A DNA stretch of 10,879 nt from a bacterium (GTDB lineage Bacteria; Pseudomonadota; Gammaproteobacteria; Burkholderiales; Burkholderiaceae_C): positions 1-10,879 of the forward strand of contig JAVBYK010000528.1 in assembly GCA_030824095.1 (NCBI GenBank), read 5' to 3'. The notes below the pieces were generated by a model that searched no databases, was not told the DNA's origin, and worked only from the letters and a program-made list of their open reading frames with translations. The first letter of the stretch is position 1. Each line of letters starts with the position of its first letter. The translations under genes were made by a program, and so were the position numbers. Below are positions 1-5,153 of the stretch, piece after piece.

Positions 1-141
1 ATCGCCCACCACCTCATACCGCGTCACTTCAAACGCACCAATGGCGTCGTCCGCAGACTCCGCCGCCACGGCCGGCATGGTGGTGGTCGACAGCAAGACC
101 ATGGCACACCCGAGAAAACGAAGTCGGAACGGAGGTTTCAT
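1..141 (-). CDS. Exported protein, probable ShlB/FhaC-type two-partner-secretion transporter, N-terminus only
   Basis: The first 47 codons of a minus-strand gene run off the left edge. The product starts with a typical Sec signal peptide: basic residues near the N-terminus (MKPPFRLR), a hydrophobic stretch, then PAVAAE, with cleavage likely after VAA near residue 27. The mature start, FEVTRYEVVGD at about residues 37-47, resembles the first strand of a POTRA domain as found at the start of ShlB/FhaC/HecB transporters. These are outer-membrane barrels that export a large TpsA partner; the partner would lie outside the window. The ATG at 141 is the only convincing start because no upstream in-frame start is seen, but there is no clear Shine-Dalgarno (the leader is pyrimidine-rich). 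The leader carries a perfect 10-bp dyad 26 bases upstream. Export is well supported. The family rests on about 11 residues and could be another POTRA-containing protein. Confidence 0.6.
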   Translation of the reverse strand, partial: MKPPFRLRFLGCAMVLLSTTTMPAVAAESADDAIGAFEVTRYEVVGD

Positions 142-167
142 GCGGGGGAAGGGTAAGGTGGATGAAG

Positions 168-192
168 CACCTCTTGTCTGTAACAAGAGGTG
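168..192. repeat. Perfect 10-bp inverted repeat in the leader of the secretion gene
   Basis: CACCTCTTGT (168-177) and ACAAGAGGTG (183-192) are exact inverted copies with a 5-base spacer CTGTA. The element lies 26 bases upstream of the minus-strand ATG at 141. It could be an operator for a dimeric regulator or a stem-loop in the mRNA leader. There is no T-run after it on either strand, so it is not a simple terminator. Confidence 0.6.
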
Positions 193-249
193 ACAGGCGG
201 TCGTGCATAGTAACCGTGTGGGGGAAACCCTGCTGGCGGATACCGTTGG

Positions 250-277
250 TTGCAAATTCCGCGCTTGCAATCCCGCG
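250..277. repeat. Tandem near-direct repeat, 15-bp period
   Basis: TTGCAAATTCCGCG (250-263) is followed by TTGCAATCCCGCG (265-277), which differs by one missing base and one substitution. The two TTGCAA palindromes are 15 bp apart. The element lies about 110-140 bp upstream of the minus-strand secretion gene, where paired regulator sites would be expected. Binding function is inference. Confidence 0.35.
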
Positions 278-374
278 ATCTTTTCCTATAGTTCGCTCAC
301 AGGAAACTCAGATAAGGGTTCCGGTAGCTCTCAAAAAGATTGCATCTGAAAGGTGGTCACTATAGATAACCTGC

Positions 375-500
375 ACACTACCCCAACACCACCACCGGAC
401 CTATTGCGCCCGGTTTACGTTACCGCCCCGTAACGTCCCAAGCCGCAGGAATGCGGCAAACCTGCAAAGCCCCACGATGATCGCGGGGCTTTGTGCTTTT
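375..500 (+). ncRNA. Candidate structured small RNA or structured non-coding DNA (four consecutive stem-loops)
   Basis: No gene is seen between 142 and 572. Within it four hairpins follow each other with short linkers: ACCGG/CCGGT (394-414, loop 11), ACGTTAC/GTAACGT (417-436, loop 6), GCCGCA-GGAA-TGCGGC (442-457, a GNRA-type tetraloop) and CAAAGCCCC/GGGGCTTTG (465-493). On the plus strand the last is followed by TGTGCTTTT, a plausible though imperfect terminator tail. A weak plus-strand promoter-like pair lies just upstream: TTGCAT at 340-345 and TATAGA at 361-366, with a short spacer of 15. The hairpins also exist on the minus strand, where they could serve as a second terminator and leader for neighbouring transcripts. 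I recognise no known RNA family. The strand and both ends are guesses. Confidence 0.22.
464..500. terminator. GC-rich hairpin, possible terminator
   Basis: A 9-bp stem, CAAAGCCCC (465-473) with GGGGCTTTG (485-493), has an inner CGAT/ATCG pairing in the loop. On the plus strand it is followed by TGTGCTTTT; on the minus strand by GCAGGTTTG. The plus-strand reading is the better terminator. It may also back up the tRNA terminator on the minus strand. Confidence 0.45.
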
Positions 501-516
501 GGGAAACCCGTAATGC

Positions 517-546
517 AAAAAACCTGTCGTCCCACGGAACAACAGG
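517..546 (-). terminator. Rho-independent terminator of the tRNA gene
   Basis: Read on the minus strand, CCTGTTGT..CC pairs with GG..ACGACAGG (546-523). This gives about 10 bp including one G-T pair and one bulged T, with a GTG loop, followed directly by six T (plus-strand A at 517-522). It begins 26 bases after the tRNA 3' end, in the right orientation. Confidence 0.85.
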
Positions 547-572
547 CTTTTCGCAATCATCAGAATATGGAA

Positions 573-649
573 TGGTAGGCCGTGAGTGACTTGAACACTC
601 GACCAAAGGATTATGAGTCCTCTGCTCTAACCAACTGAGCTAACGGCCC
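573..649 (-). tRNA. tRNA with CAU anticodon, probably tRNA-Ile2 (lysidine type); may be listed as tRNA-Met
   Basis: The minus strand folds into a complete 77-nt cloverleaf with encoded CCA. The acceptor stem is GGGCCGT/ACGGCCT, the D stem is GCTC/GAGC, the anticodon loop is CTCATAA, and the T arm is GAGTG-TTCAAGT-CACTC. The anticodon is CAU. The pairs C4-G69 and C5-G68 and the wobble G27-U43 match what I recall of E. coli tRNA-Ile2, the TilS substrate that reads AUA. Elongator tRNA-Met of E. coli has C27-G43 and an ATCAC/ATGAT-flanked anticodon. It is not initiator-like, since it lacks three G-C pairs in the anticodon stem. An oddity is that the first acceptor pair is G1-U72. It sits 24 bp after hrcA on the same strand and has its own promoter and terminator. 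The tRNA itself is nearly certain; the Ile2 identity is about 0.7. Confidence 0.95.
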
Positions 650-662
650 AACCGAACCCGTG

Positions 663-691
663 ATTGTAATGGGCTACTTGTGGTGGCTCAG
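663..691 (-). promoter_or_regulatory. Probable promoter of the tRNA gene, inside the hrcA 3' end
   Basis: On the minus strand CTGAGC (691-686) and TACAAT (668-663) are 17 bases apart. TACAAT matches the sigma-70 -10 consensus at five of six positions, while the -35 matches at only three. The predicted start near 656 leaves a 7-base leader before the tRNA. The bases just after the -10 are GC-rich (CACGGG), as in stable-RNA promoters under stringent control. Read-through from hrcA is also possible, as no terminator separates them. Confidence 0.5.
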
Positions 692-1678
692 CGCGTTGCT
701 GACCAATTTGGATGTGATGTCCACAATCTGGATCATGCGGTCATAGGCCATGCGCGTGGGGCCGATCACGCCCAGGGTGCCGACGACCTTGCCATCCACC
801 TCGTACGGGCTGCTGACGATGGACAGGTCTTCAAACGGCACGACCTGGCTTTCACCCCCGATGAAGATGCGCACGCCTTCGGCTTGGCCGGCAATGTCCA
901 TCAGGCGCATGAGTTGGGCTTTTTGTTCAAACAGCTCGAAGGCGCGGCGCAGGTGGCCCATGTCGCTGGAGAAGTCGGAGACCGACAGCAGGTTGCGTTC
1001 GCCGGAGATGATTACTTCGTCCTGCGTTTCGCTGATGGCTTCGGAGCTGACGGTCACGGCAGCCTGCATCAGCGTGGCGATCTCGGAGCGCAGGGACTCC
1101 ACCTCGCCCTGCAAACGCTGGCGAACGTCGTCAATGTCCATACCCACATACTGGCTGTTGAGGAAGTTGGCCGCCTCCACCAGTTGCGGCTGGGTGTAAT
1201 CCAGCTCGGTGAAGATGACGCGGTTTTGCACGTCGCCATCGGGCGACACCAGGATGACCAGCACGCGCCGCTCGGACAGGCGCAAAAATTCAATGTGGCG
1301 GAACACCGATGTGCGCTTGGGGGCAATCACCACACCGACAAACTGCGACAGGTTGGACAGCAGGTTGGCGGCGTTGGAGATCACCTTTTGCGGCTGATCG
1401 GGCGCCAGCATGTGGGAACCATACTGACTGGGCTGCACGGTGAGCATGGTGTCCACAAACAGGCGATAGCCGCGTGCGGTGGGAATGCGCCCGGCCGAGG
1501 TGTGCGGACTGACGATGAGCCCCATCTCCTCCAGGTCCGACATCACGTTGCGGATGGTGGCCGGCGACAGCTCCAGCCCCGAAGCCCGTGAGAGAGTGCG
1601 ACTGCCCACCGGCTGCCCATCGGCGATGTAGCGCTCTACCAGCGCTTTCAGCAACAACTTGGAACGATCATCGAGCAT
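674..1678 (-). CDS. hrcA: Heat-inducible transcription repressor HrcA
   Basis: HrcA is a dimeric repressor that binds the CIRCE operator upstream of groESL and dnaK-type operons, and its activity depends on GroEL. The product is 334 aa, close to the family norm of about 340. The N-terminal 75 residues form the winged helix, with LDDRSKLLLKALVERYI, PVGSRTLSR, LSPATIRNVMSDLE and TSAGRIPTARGYRLF all typical. The rest is the GAF-like and dimerisation part, including the conserved C-terminal GVIGPTRMAYDRMI. I chose the ATG at 1678 because family members begin MLDDR; in-frame GTG (1684) and TTG (1681) codons precede it. There is no Shine-Dalgarno, and a TAAAAT hexamer ends 6 bases before the ATG. 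No CIRCE (TTAGCACTC-N9-GAGTGCTAA) is present in the window, so self-repression through a nearby CIRCE is not supported. The gene diverges from nadK with a 28-bp gap. No groESL or dnaK is in view. Confidence 0.96.
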   Translation of the reverse strand: MLDDRSKLLLKALVERYIADGQPVGSRTLSRASGLELSPATIRNVMSDLEEMGLIVSPHTSAGRIPTARGYRLFVDTMLTVQPSQYGSHMLAPDQPQKVISNAANLLSNLSQFVGVVIAPKRTSVFRHIEFLRLSERRVLVILVSPDGDVQNRVIFTELDYTQPQLVEAANFLNSQYVGMDIDDVRQRLQGEVESLRSEIATLMQAAVTVSSEAISETQDEVIISGERNLLSVSDFSSDMGHLRRAFELFEQKAQLMRLMDIAGQAEGVRIFIGGESQVVPFEDLSIVSSPYEVDGKVVGTLGVIGPTRMAYDRMIQIVDITSKLVSNALSHHK

Positions 1679-1684
1679 CAACAC

Positions 1685-1690
1685 ATTTTA
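1685..1690 (-). promoter_or_regulatory. -10-like hexamer of hrcA, leaderless start suggested
   Basis: TAAAAT on the minus strand (1690-1685) matches the -10 consensus at five of six positions. With the usual 6-base discriminator the transcript would begin at 1678, the A of the hrcA ATG. No good -35 is seen at 16-18 bp upstream, so the call is tentative. Confidence 0.35.
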
Positions 1691-1691
1691 G

Positions 1692-1700
1692 TGATGTAAT
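1692..1700 (+). promoter_or_regulatory. Extended -10 promoter of nadK, leaderless start suggested
   Basis: TGATGTAAT contains TGTAAT (1695-1700), five of six to the -10 consensus. It is preceded by TGn in the extended -10 position, which can compensate for the poor -35. The expected start, seven bases after 1700, is 1707, the A of the nadK ATG. It lies back-to-back with the hrcA hexamer, with 4 bp between them. Confidence 0.42.
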
Positions 1701-1706
1701 TTGCGA

Positions 1707-2606
1707 ATGAAGTCCCAATTCCGCAACGTCGCCCTGATTGGCAAATACCAGGCTGTGTCCAGCGGAGCAAGCGGCGCGTCCTCGCGCCAGGCGCTGGAAC
1801 GCATTGCCCATTTTTTGATGGACCAGGGCTGCGATGTGTCGGTGGAGGCCGATACCGCAGCCAACATGGGTCTGAGCAACAACTACCCCGCCATTGACGT
1901 TGCCACGATAGGCCGCACCTGCGATGTGTGCGTGGTTGTGGGCGGTGACGGCACCATGCTGGGCATTGGCCGCCAGCTGGCGCAGTACGGTGTGCCGCTG
2001 ATCGGCATCAACCAGGGCCGCCTGGGTTTCATCACCGACATTCCACTGGACAACTTTCAGGCCACGCTGCAGCCCATGCTGGCCGGCGTGTACGAGGAAG
2101 ACCACCGCAGTCTGATGCAGGCCCGGGTGATGCGCGACGGGCACTGCGTCTTCTCGGCCCAGGCCATGAACGACGTGGTGGTGAACCGCGGCGCCACGGC
2201 CGGCATGGTGGAGTTGCGGGTGGAGGTGGACGGCCACTTCGTGGCCAACCAGCGGGCCGATGGCCTGATCATCGCCACGCCCACGGGTTCCACTGCCTAT
2301 TCGCTGTCCGCCGGTGGCCCGCTGATGCACCCGTCCATTCCCGGCTGGGTGCTGGTGCCAATCGCCCCGCATACCTTGTCAAATCGGCCGATTGTCCTCG
2401 CCAATGTTTCGGAGGTTGCTATTGAAATAGTAGCAGGGCGGGATGCCAGCGCCAACTTCGACATGCAGTCCCTGGCCTCGCTAATGCATGGTGACCGCAT
2501 TGTGGTGACACGGTCGCAGTACCAGGTGCGGTTTTTGCACCCCAAGGGCTGGAGCTACTTTGACACCCTGCGCCAAAAACTGCACTGGAATGAAGGAGTT
2601 GCCTGA
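1707..2606 (+). CDS. nadK: NAD kinase
   Basis: Phosphorylates NAD+ to NADP+ using ATP (or polyphosphate in some family members); cytosolic. The product is 299 aa. Family marks in order: VVGGDGTMLG at about 76-85, with the GGDGT nucleotide-binding motif; INQGRLGFITD at 101-111; an ND pair at 155-156 in the place of the NE/D motif; TPTGSTAYSLSAGGP at 191-205; and the C-terminal FDMQSL and HGDRI. The ATG at 1707 is preferred over the in-frame TTG at 1701 because homologues begin MKSQFRxVALIGKYQ. No Shine-Dalgarno precedes it, whereas its operon partner recN has a strong one. The TGA stop shares one base with the recN ATG, so the genes are co-transcribed. Residues 229-243 are encoded by a copy of the dispersed AT-rich repeat, giving codons such as ATA and GTA that are rare in the neighbourhood. 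Confidence 0.96.
   Translation: MKSQFRNVALIGKYQAVSSGASGASSRQALERIAHFLMDQGCDVSVEADTAANMGLSNNYPAIDVATIGRTCDVCVVVGGDGTMLGIGRQLAQYGVPLIGINQGRLGFITDIPLDNFQATLQPMLAGVYEEDHRSLMQARVMRDGHCVFSAQAMNDVVVNRGATAGMVELRVEVDGHFVANQRADGLIIATPTGSTAYSLSAGGPLMHPSIPGWVLVPIAPHTLSNRPIVLANVSEVAIEIVAGRDASANFDMQSLASLMHGDRIVVTRSQYQVRFLHPKGWSYFDTLRQKLHWNEGVA
2391..2434 (-). repeat. Dispersed repeat copy A (inside nadK, minus orientation)
   Basis: In minus orientation a 17-base AT-rich pseudo-palindrome, GCTACTATTTCAATAGC (2434-2418), is followed 17 bases later by CGAGGACAAT (2400-2391). Copies at 5229-5270 and 10836-10877 share the frame GCT-N9-ATAGC and CGAGG at exactly the same distance. It encodes residues 229-243 of NadK on the opposite strand. 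Confidence 0.55.
2593..2598 (+). promoter_or_regulatory. Ribosome binding site of recN
   Basis: AAGGAG lies 7 bases before the recN ATG, inside the last codons of nadK. It is the clearest Shine-Dalgarno in the window and contrasts with the absence of one before nadK, hrcA and the TPR gene. Confidence 0.8.
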
Positions 2607-4255
2607 TGGCATTGAAACGCATCGTCCTGCGGGACTTTGTCATTGTCAGCGAGCTGGAGCTCGACCTGGAAAGTGGCTTCACCGTGCTGACCGGCGAGAC
2701 CGGTGCCGGCAAGTCCATCCTGATTGACGCGCTGCAACTGGTGACCGGCTCGCGGGCCGATTCCGGTGTGATCCGTGAAGGCGCCAGCCGCACCGATGTG
2801 AGCGCCGAATTCGACACTCCCACCAGCGTACGTGGGACCCTGCAGGAAGCCGGCTTTGACGACGGTGACACCTTGCTGCTGCGCCGCACGGTGGACGTGG
2901 CCGGCAAGAGCCGGGCCTGGATCAATGGCAGCCCTGCCACCGCACAGCAACTGCGCACGGTTGGCGAACAACTGCTGGACATCCACGGCCAGCACGCCTG
3001 GCAAAGCCTGACCCGCCCGGATGCGGTGCGGGGCCTGCTGGATGCCTATGCCCAGGTCACCACCACGGCCGTGAGCGCCCGCTGGCAGGAGTGGCGCCAG
3101 GCGCAAACCGCACTGACGGATGCCATGGCGGCCCAGGATTCACTGCAGCGCGAACGCGAGCGCATGGCCTGGCAGATTGGCGAGCTGGAAAAGCTCAACC
3201 CCCAGCCGGATGAATGGGAAGAACTGCACACCAGCCATACCCGCCTGGCCAATGGGCAGGCACTGCTGGACGCCGCGCAGGGCGCGCTGCAGGTGCTCGA
3301 AGACGACGAGAGCAATGTGCTGGGTCTGCTGAACAACGCGCTGCAACAGTTGCAGGCGCAGTCTCACCTGGAGACCGACTTTGGCAACCCGGTGGAGGTG
3401 CTGACCTCCAGCCTGGCACAGGTGGAGGACACGGTGCGCACACTGCGCGGCTACCTGCGCCACACCGAGCTGGACCCCGAGCGCCTGGCCGAGCTGGACG
3501 AGCGCATGTCGCTGTGGGTGTCACTGGCGCGGCGCTACAAGCGTTTGCCGGAGGAGTTGCCGGCCTTGCTGGCCTCCTGGCGGACCGAACTGGCACAACT
3601 GGATGCCGCCGCCGATCTGGAAGGGCTGCAAGGTGCCGAGAAAAGAACCCACGCCGCCTACCTGGTGGAGGCCAAGGCCCTGTCCAAGGCCCGGGCCAAG
3701 ACCGCACCGGTGCTGGCACAGGCCATCACCCAGGCCATGCAGGGTCTGGGCATGCAGGGCGGCCAGTTCCAGGTGGCGCTGGAGGCCAGTGCACAGCCCA
3801 TGCAGAGCGGGCTGGAAGACGTGGGCTTTTTGGTGGCCGGCCACGCTGGCAGCACACCACGCCCGGTGGGCAAGGTGGCATCCGGTGGCGAACTGTCGCG
3901 CATCGCACTGGCCATTGCGGTCACCACCAGCCAGTTGGGCACCGCACAAACGCTGATTTTTGACGAGGTGGATTCCGGTGTGGGCGGAGCCGTGGCCGAG
4001 ACCGTGGGCCGGCTGATGCGCCAGTTGGGTGTTGACCGGCAGGTGCTGGCCGTCACCCACCTGCCCCAGGTGGCTTCCTGCGCGGACCACCATCTGGTGG
4101 TGGCCAAGCAGTTGAGCGGCAAGTCCACATTGAGCACCGTGTCCGCAGTGGTTGGTGAACAGCGCGTGGCGGAGATTGCCCGCATGCTGGGCGGTGAAAA
4201 ACTCTCCAGCACGACGCTGGCCCACGCCAAGGAAATGCTGCAGTCGGGAGCCTGA
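2606..4255 (+). CDS. recN: DNA repair protein RecN
   Basis: SMC-like ATPase that acts early in recombinational repair of double-strand breaks, helping to hold and mobilise broken ends; cytosolic and nucleoid-associated. At 549 aa it is of normal length. The N-terminal ATPase half has Walker A GETGAGKS at 30-37. The middle (about 150-380) is rich in Gln, Glu, Leu and Ala, as expected for the antiparallel coiled coil. The C-terminal half has the ABC signature ASGGELSR at 425-432 and Walker B LIFDEVDSG at 450-458 with Asp453 and Glu454. The H-loop region VLAVTHLPQVAS follows. All catalytic motifs are intact. The ATG overlaps the nadK stop by one base and is preceded by AAGGAG. rapZ begins 4 bases after the stop. 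I see no LexA-like box in front, and transcription probably comes from the nadK promoter. Confidence 0.97.
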   Translation: MALKRIVLRDFVIVSELELDLESGFTVLTGETGAGKSILIDALQLVTGSRADSGVIREGASRTDVSAEFDTPTSVRGTLQEAGFDDGDTLLLRRTVDVAGKSRAWINGSPATAQQLRTVGEQLLDIHGQHAWQSLTRPDAVRGLLDAYAQVTTTAVSARWQEWRQAQTALTDAMAAQDSLQRERERMAWQIGELEKLNPQPDEWEELHTSHTRLANGQALLDAAQGALQVLEDDESNVLGLLNNALQQLQAQSHLETDFGNPVEVLTSSLAQVEDTVRTLRGYLRHTELDPERLAELDERMSLWVSLARRYKRLPEELPALLASWRTELAQLDAAADLEGLQGAEKRTHAAYLVEAKALSKARAKTAPVLAQAITQAMQGLGMQGGQFQVALEASAQPMQSGLEDVGFLVAGHAGSTPRPVGKVASGGELSRIALAIAVTTSQLGTAQTLIFDEVDSGVGGAVAETVGRLMRQLGVDRQVLAVTHLPQVASCADHHLVVAKQLSGKSTLSTVSAVVGEQRVAEIARMLGGEKLSSTTLAHAKEMLQSGA

Positions 4256-4259
4256 AACC

Positions 4260-5153
4260 ATGCAGGACGACGCCCCCCCCCCTCTGGAAATTGTGCTGAT
4301 CACCGGCATGTCGGGCTCCGGCAAGTCAGTCGCGCTCAATGCGCTGGAGGATGCCGGTTTCTACTGCGTGGACAACCTGCCGCCCGAACTGCTGCTGCAG
4401 TTTGTGGAGCTGGAGCAAAAGCACCAGGCCCGGCGCGTGGCCATTGCCATGGATGTGCGCAGCGCCACTTCGCTGCCACTGGTTCCACACCAACTCGCCA
4501 CCTTGCGCAGCCGTGGCATTGGCGTCAAATCGCTGTTTCTGGATGCCAATACCGACACGCTGGTGCGCCGCTATTCCGAGACGCGGCGCAAGCACCCGCT
4601 GTCGCAGTCCGACGCCAATCATGGCGAACAGGACGCGCGCCGCGCCCTGGTGGACGCCATCGAGCTGGAGCGCAAGCTGTTGGCCATTCTGCGGGAAGAT
4701 GCGCACATCATTGACTCCAGCATCATCCGCGCCGCCCAGTTGCAGGGCTATGTGAAGGCACTGATCTCCACACCGCTGGAGCAGCTGACCCTGGTGTTTG
4801 AATCCTTCGCGTTCAAGCGCGGCGTGCCCACCGATGCGGACTACGTGTTTGACGTGCGCATGCTCCCCAACCCGCATTACGAGCCTGCGCTGCGGCACCT
4901 GACGGGGCGGGATGCGCCCGTGATCGAGTTCCTGCAGGCGCAACCGGACGTGGACCTGATGCTGCACCACATCAGCCATTTTCTGGAGAACTGGCTGGAT
5001 GCGCTGGCCCGCGACCACCGCAGCTACGTGACGGTGGCCATTGGCTGCACCGGCGGCCAGCACCGCTCGGTCTATCTGGTGGAGCGGCTGGCCCAGCGCT
5101 TTGGCTCCGAGTGGGTCGCCCTCAAGCGCCACCGGGAAATCGACGCGCTTTAG
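4260..5153 (+). CDS. rapZ: RNase adapter / P-loop nucleotide-binding protein RapZ
   Basis: In E. coli RapZ binds the small RNAs GlmY and GlmZ and delivers GlmZ to RNase E, controlling glucosamine-6-phosphate synthase; in other bacteria its target is less clear. The product is 297 aa against 284 in E. coli. Walker A GMSGSGKS sits at 16-23, the conserved VDNLPPELL and AMDVRS follow, and the C-terminal domain has GCTGGQHRSVYLVERL and ends KRHREIDAL, the basic RNA-binding end. The start at 4260 follows the recN stop by 4 bases, with GGGAG 9 bases upstream. A longer reading from 4152 would lie inside recN and is not needed. Codons 5-8 contain an uninterrupted tract of ten C (4273-4282), a slippage-prone site just after the start. 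The gene ends inside mutY. Its position after recN, not beside ptsN/hprK, is notable. Confidence 0.95.
   Translation: MQDDAPPPLEIVLITGMSGSGKSVALNALEDAGFYCVDNLPPELLLQFVELEQKHQARRVAIAMDVRSATSLPLVPHQLATLRSRGIGVKSLFLDANTDTLVRRYSETRRKHPLSQSDANHGEQDARRALVDAIELERKLLAILREDAHIIDSSIIRAAQLQGYVKALISTPLEQLTLVFESFAFKRGVPTDADYVFDVRMLPNPHYEPALRHLTGRDAPVIEFLQAQPDVDLMLHHISHFLENWLDALARDHRSYVTVAIGCTGGQHRSVYLVERLAQRFGSEWVALKRHREIDAL
4273..4282 (+). repeat. Homopolymer tract of ten C in the rapZ 5' coding region
   Basis: Ten consecutive C encode part of Ala5, Pro6, Pro7 and part of Pro8 of RapZ. Loss or gain of one base would shift the frame before the Walker A motif. Confidence 0.9.

Noticed and set aside
162..365. 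67-codon plus-strand open frame in the left intergenic region
   Set aside because: It has a GGGGGAAGGG-like sequence upstream, but the frame runs across the dyad and the direct repeats, the protein resembles nothing, and it is in the leader of the opposite gene. Not supportable.
442..457. GGAA-capped hairpin as a signal recognition particle RNA
   Set aside because: The tetraloop is shared, but the asymmetric internal loop and conserved flanks of 4.5S RNA are missing and the stem is only 6 bp.
415..606. 63-codon minus-strand open frame
   Set aside because: It overlaps the tRNA 3' half, the terminator and the hairpins, so it is not coding.
680..1591. 303-codon open frame on the plus strand
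   Set aside because: It lies antisense to hrcA, which has unmistakable HrcA motifs. The His/Gly/Gln-rich translation is the usual shadow of a GC-rich gene, and no Shine-Dalgarno or family resemblance is seen.
1668..3106. Long minus-strand open frames opposite nadK and recN
   Set aside because: Antisense shadows of well-supported genes, with low-complexity Arg/Ser/Gln/His-rich products.
4152..4259. Upstream extension of the rapZ frame into recN
   Set aside because: The 36 extra residues lie in recN and are not RapZ-like. The ATG at 4260 has a Shine-Dalgarno and gives a normal-length protein.
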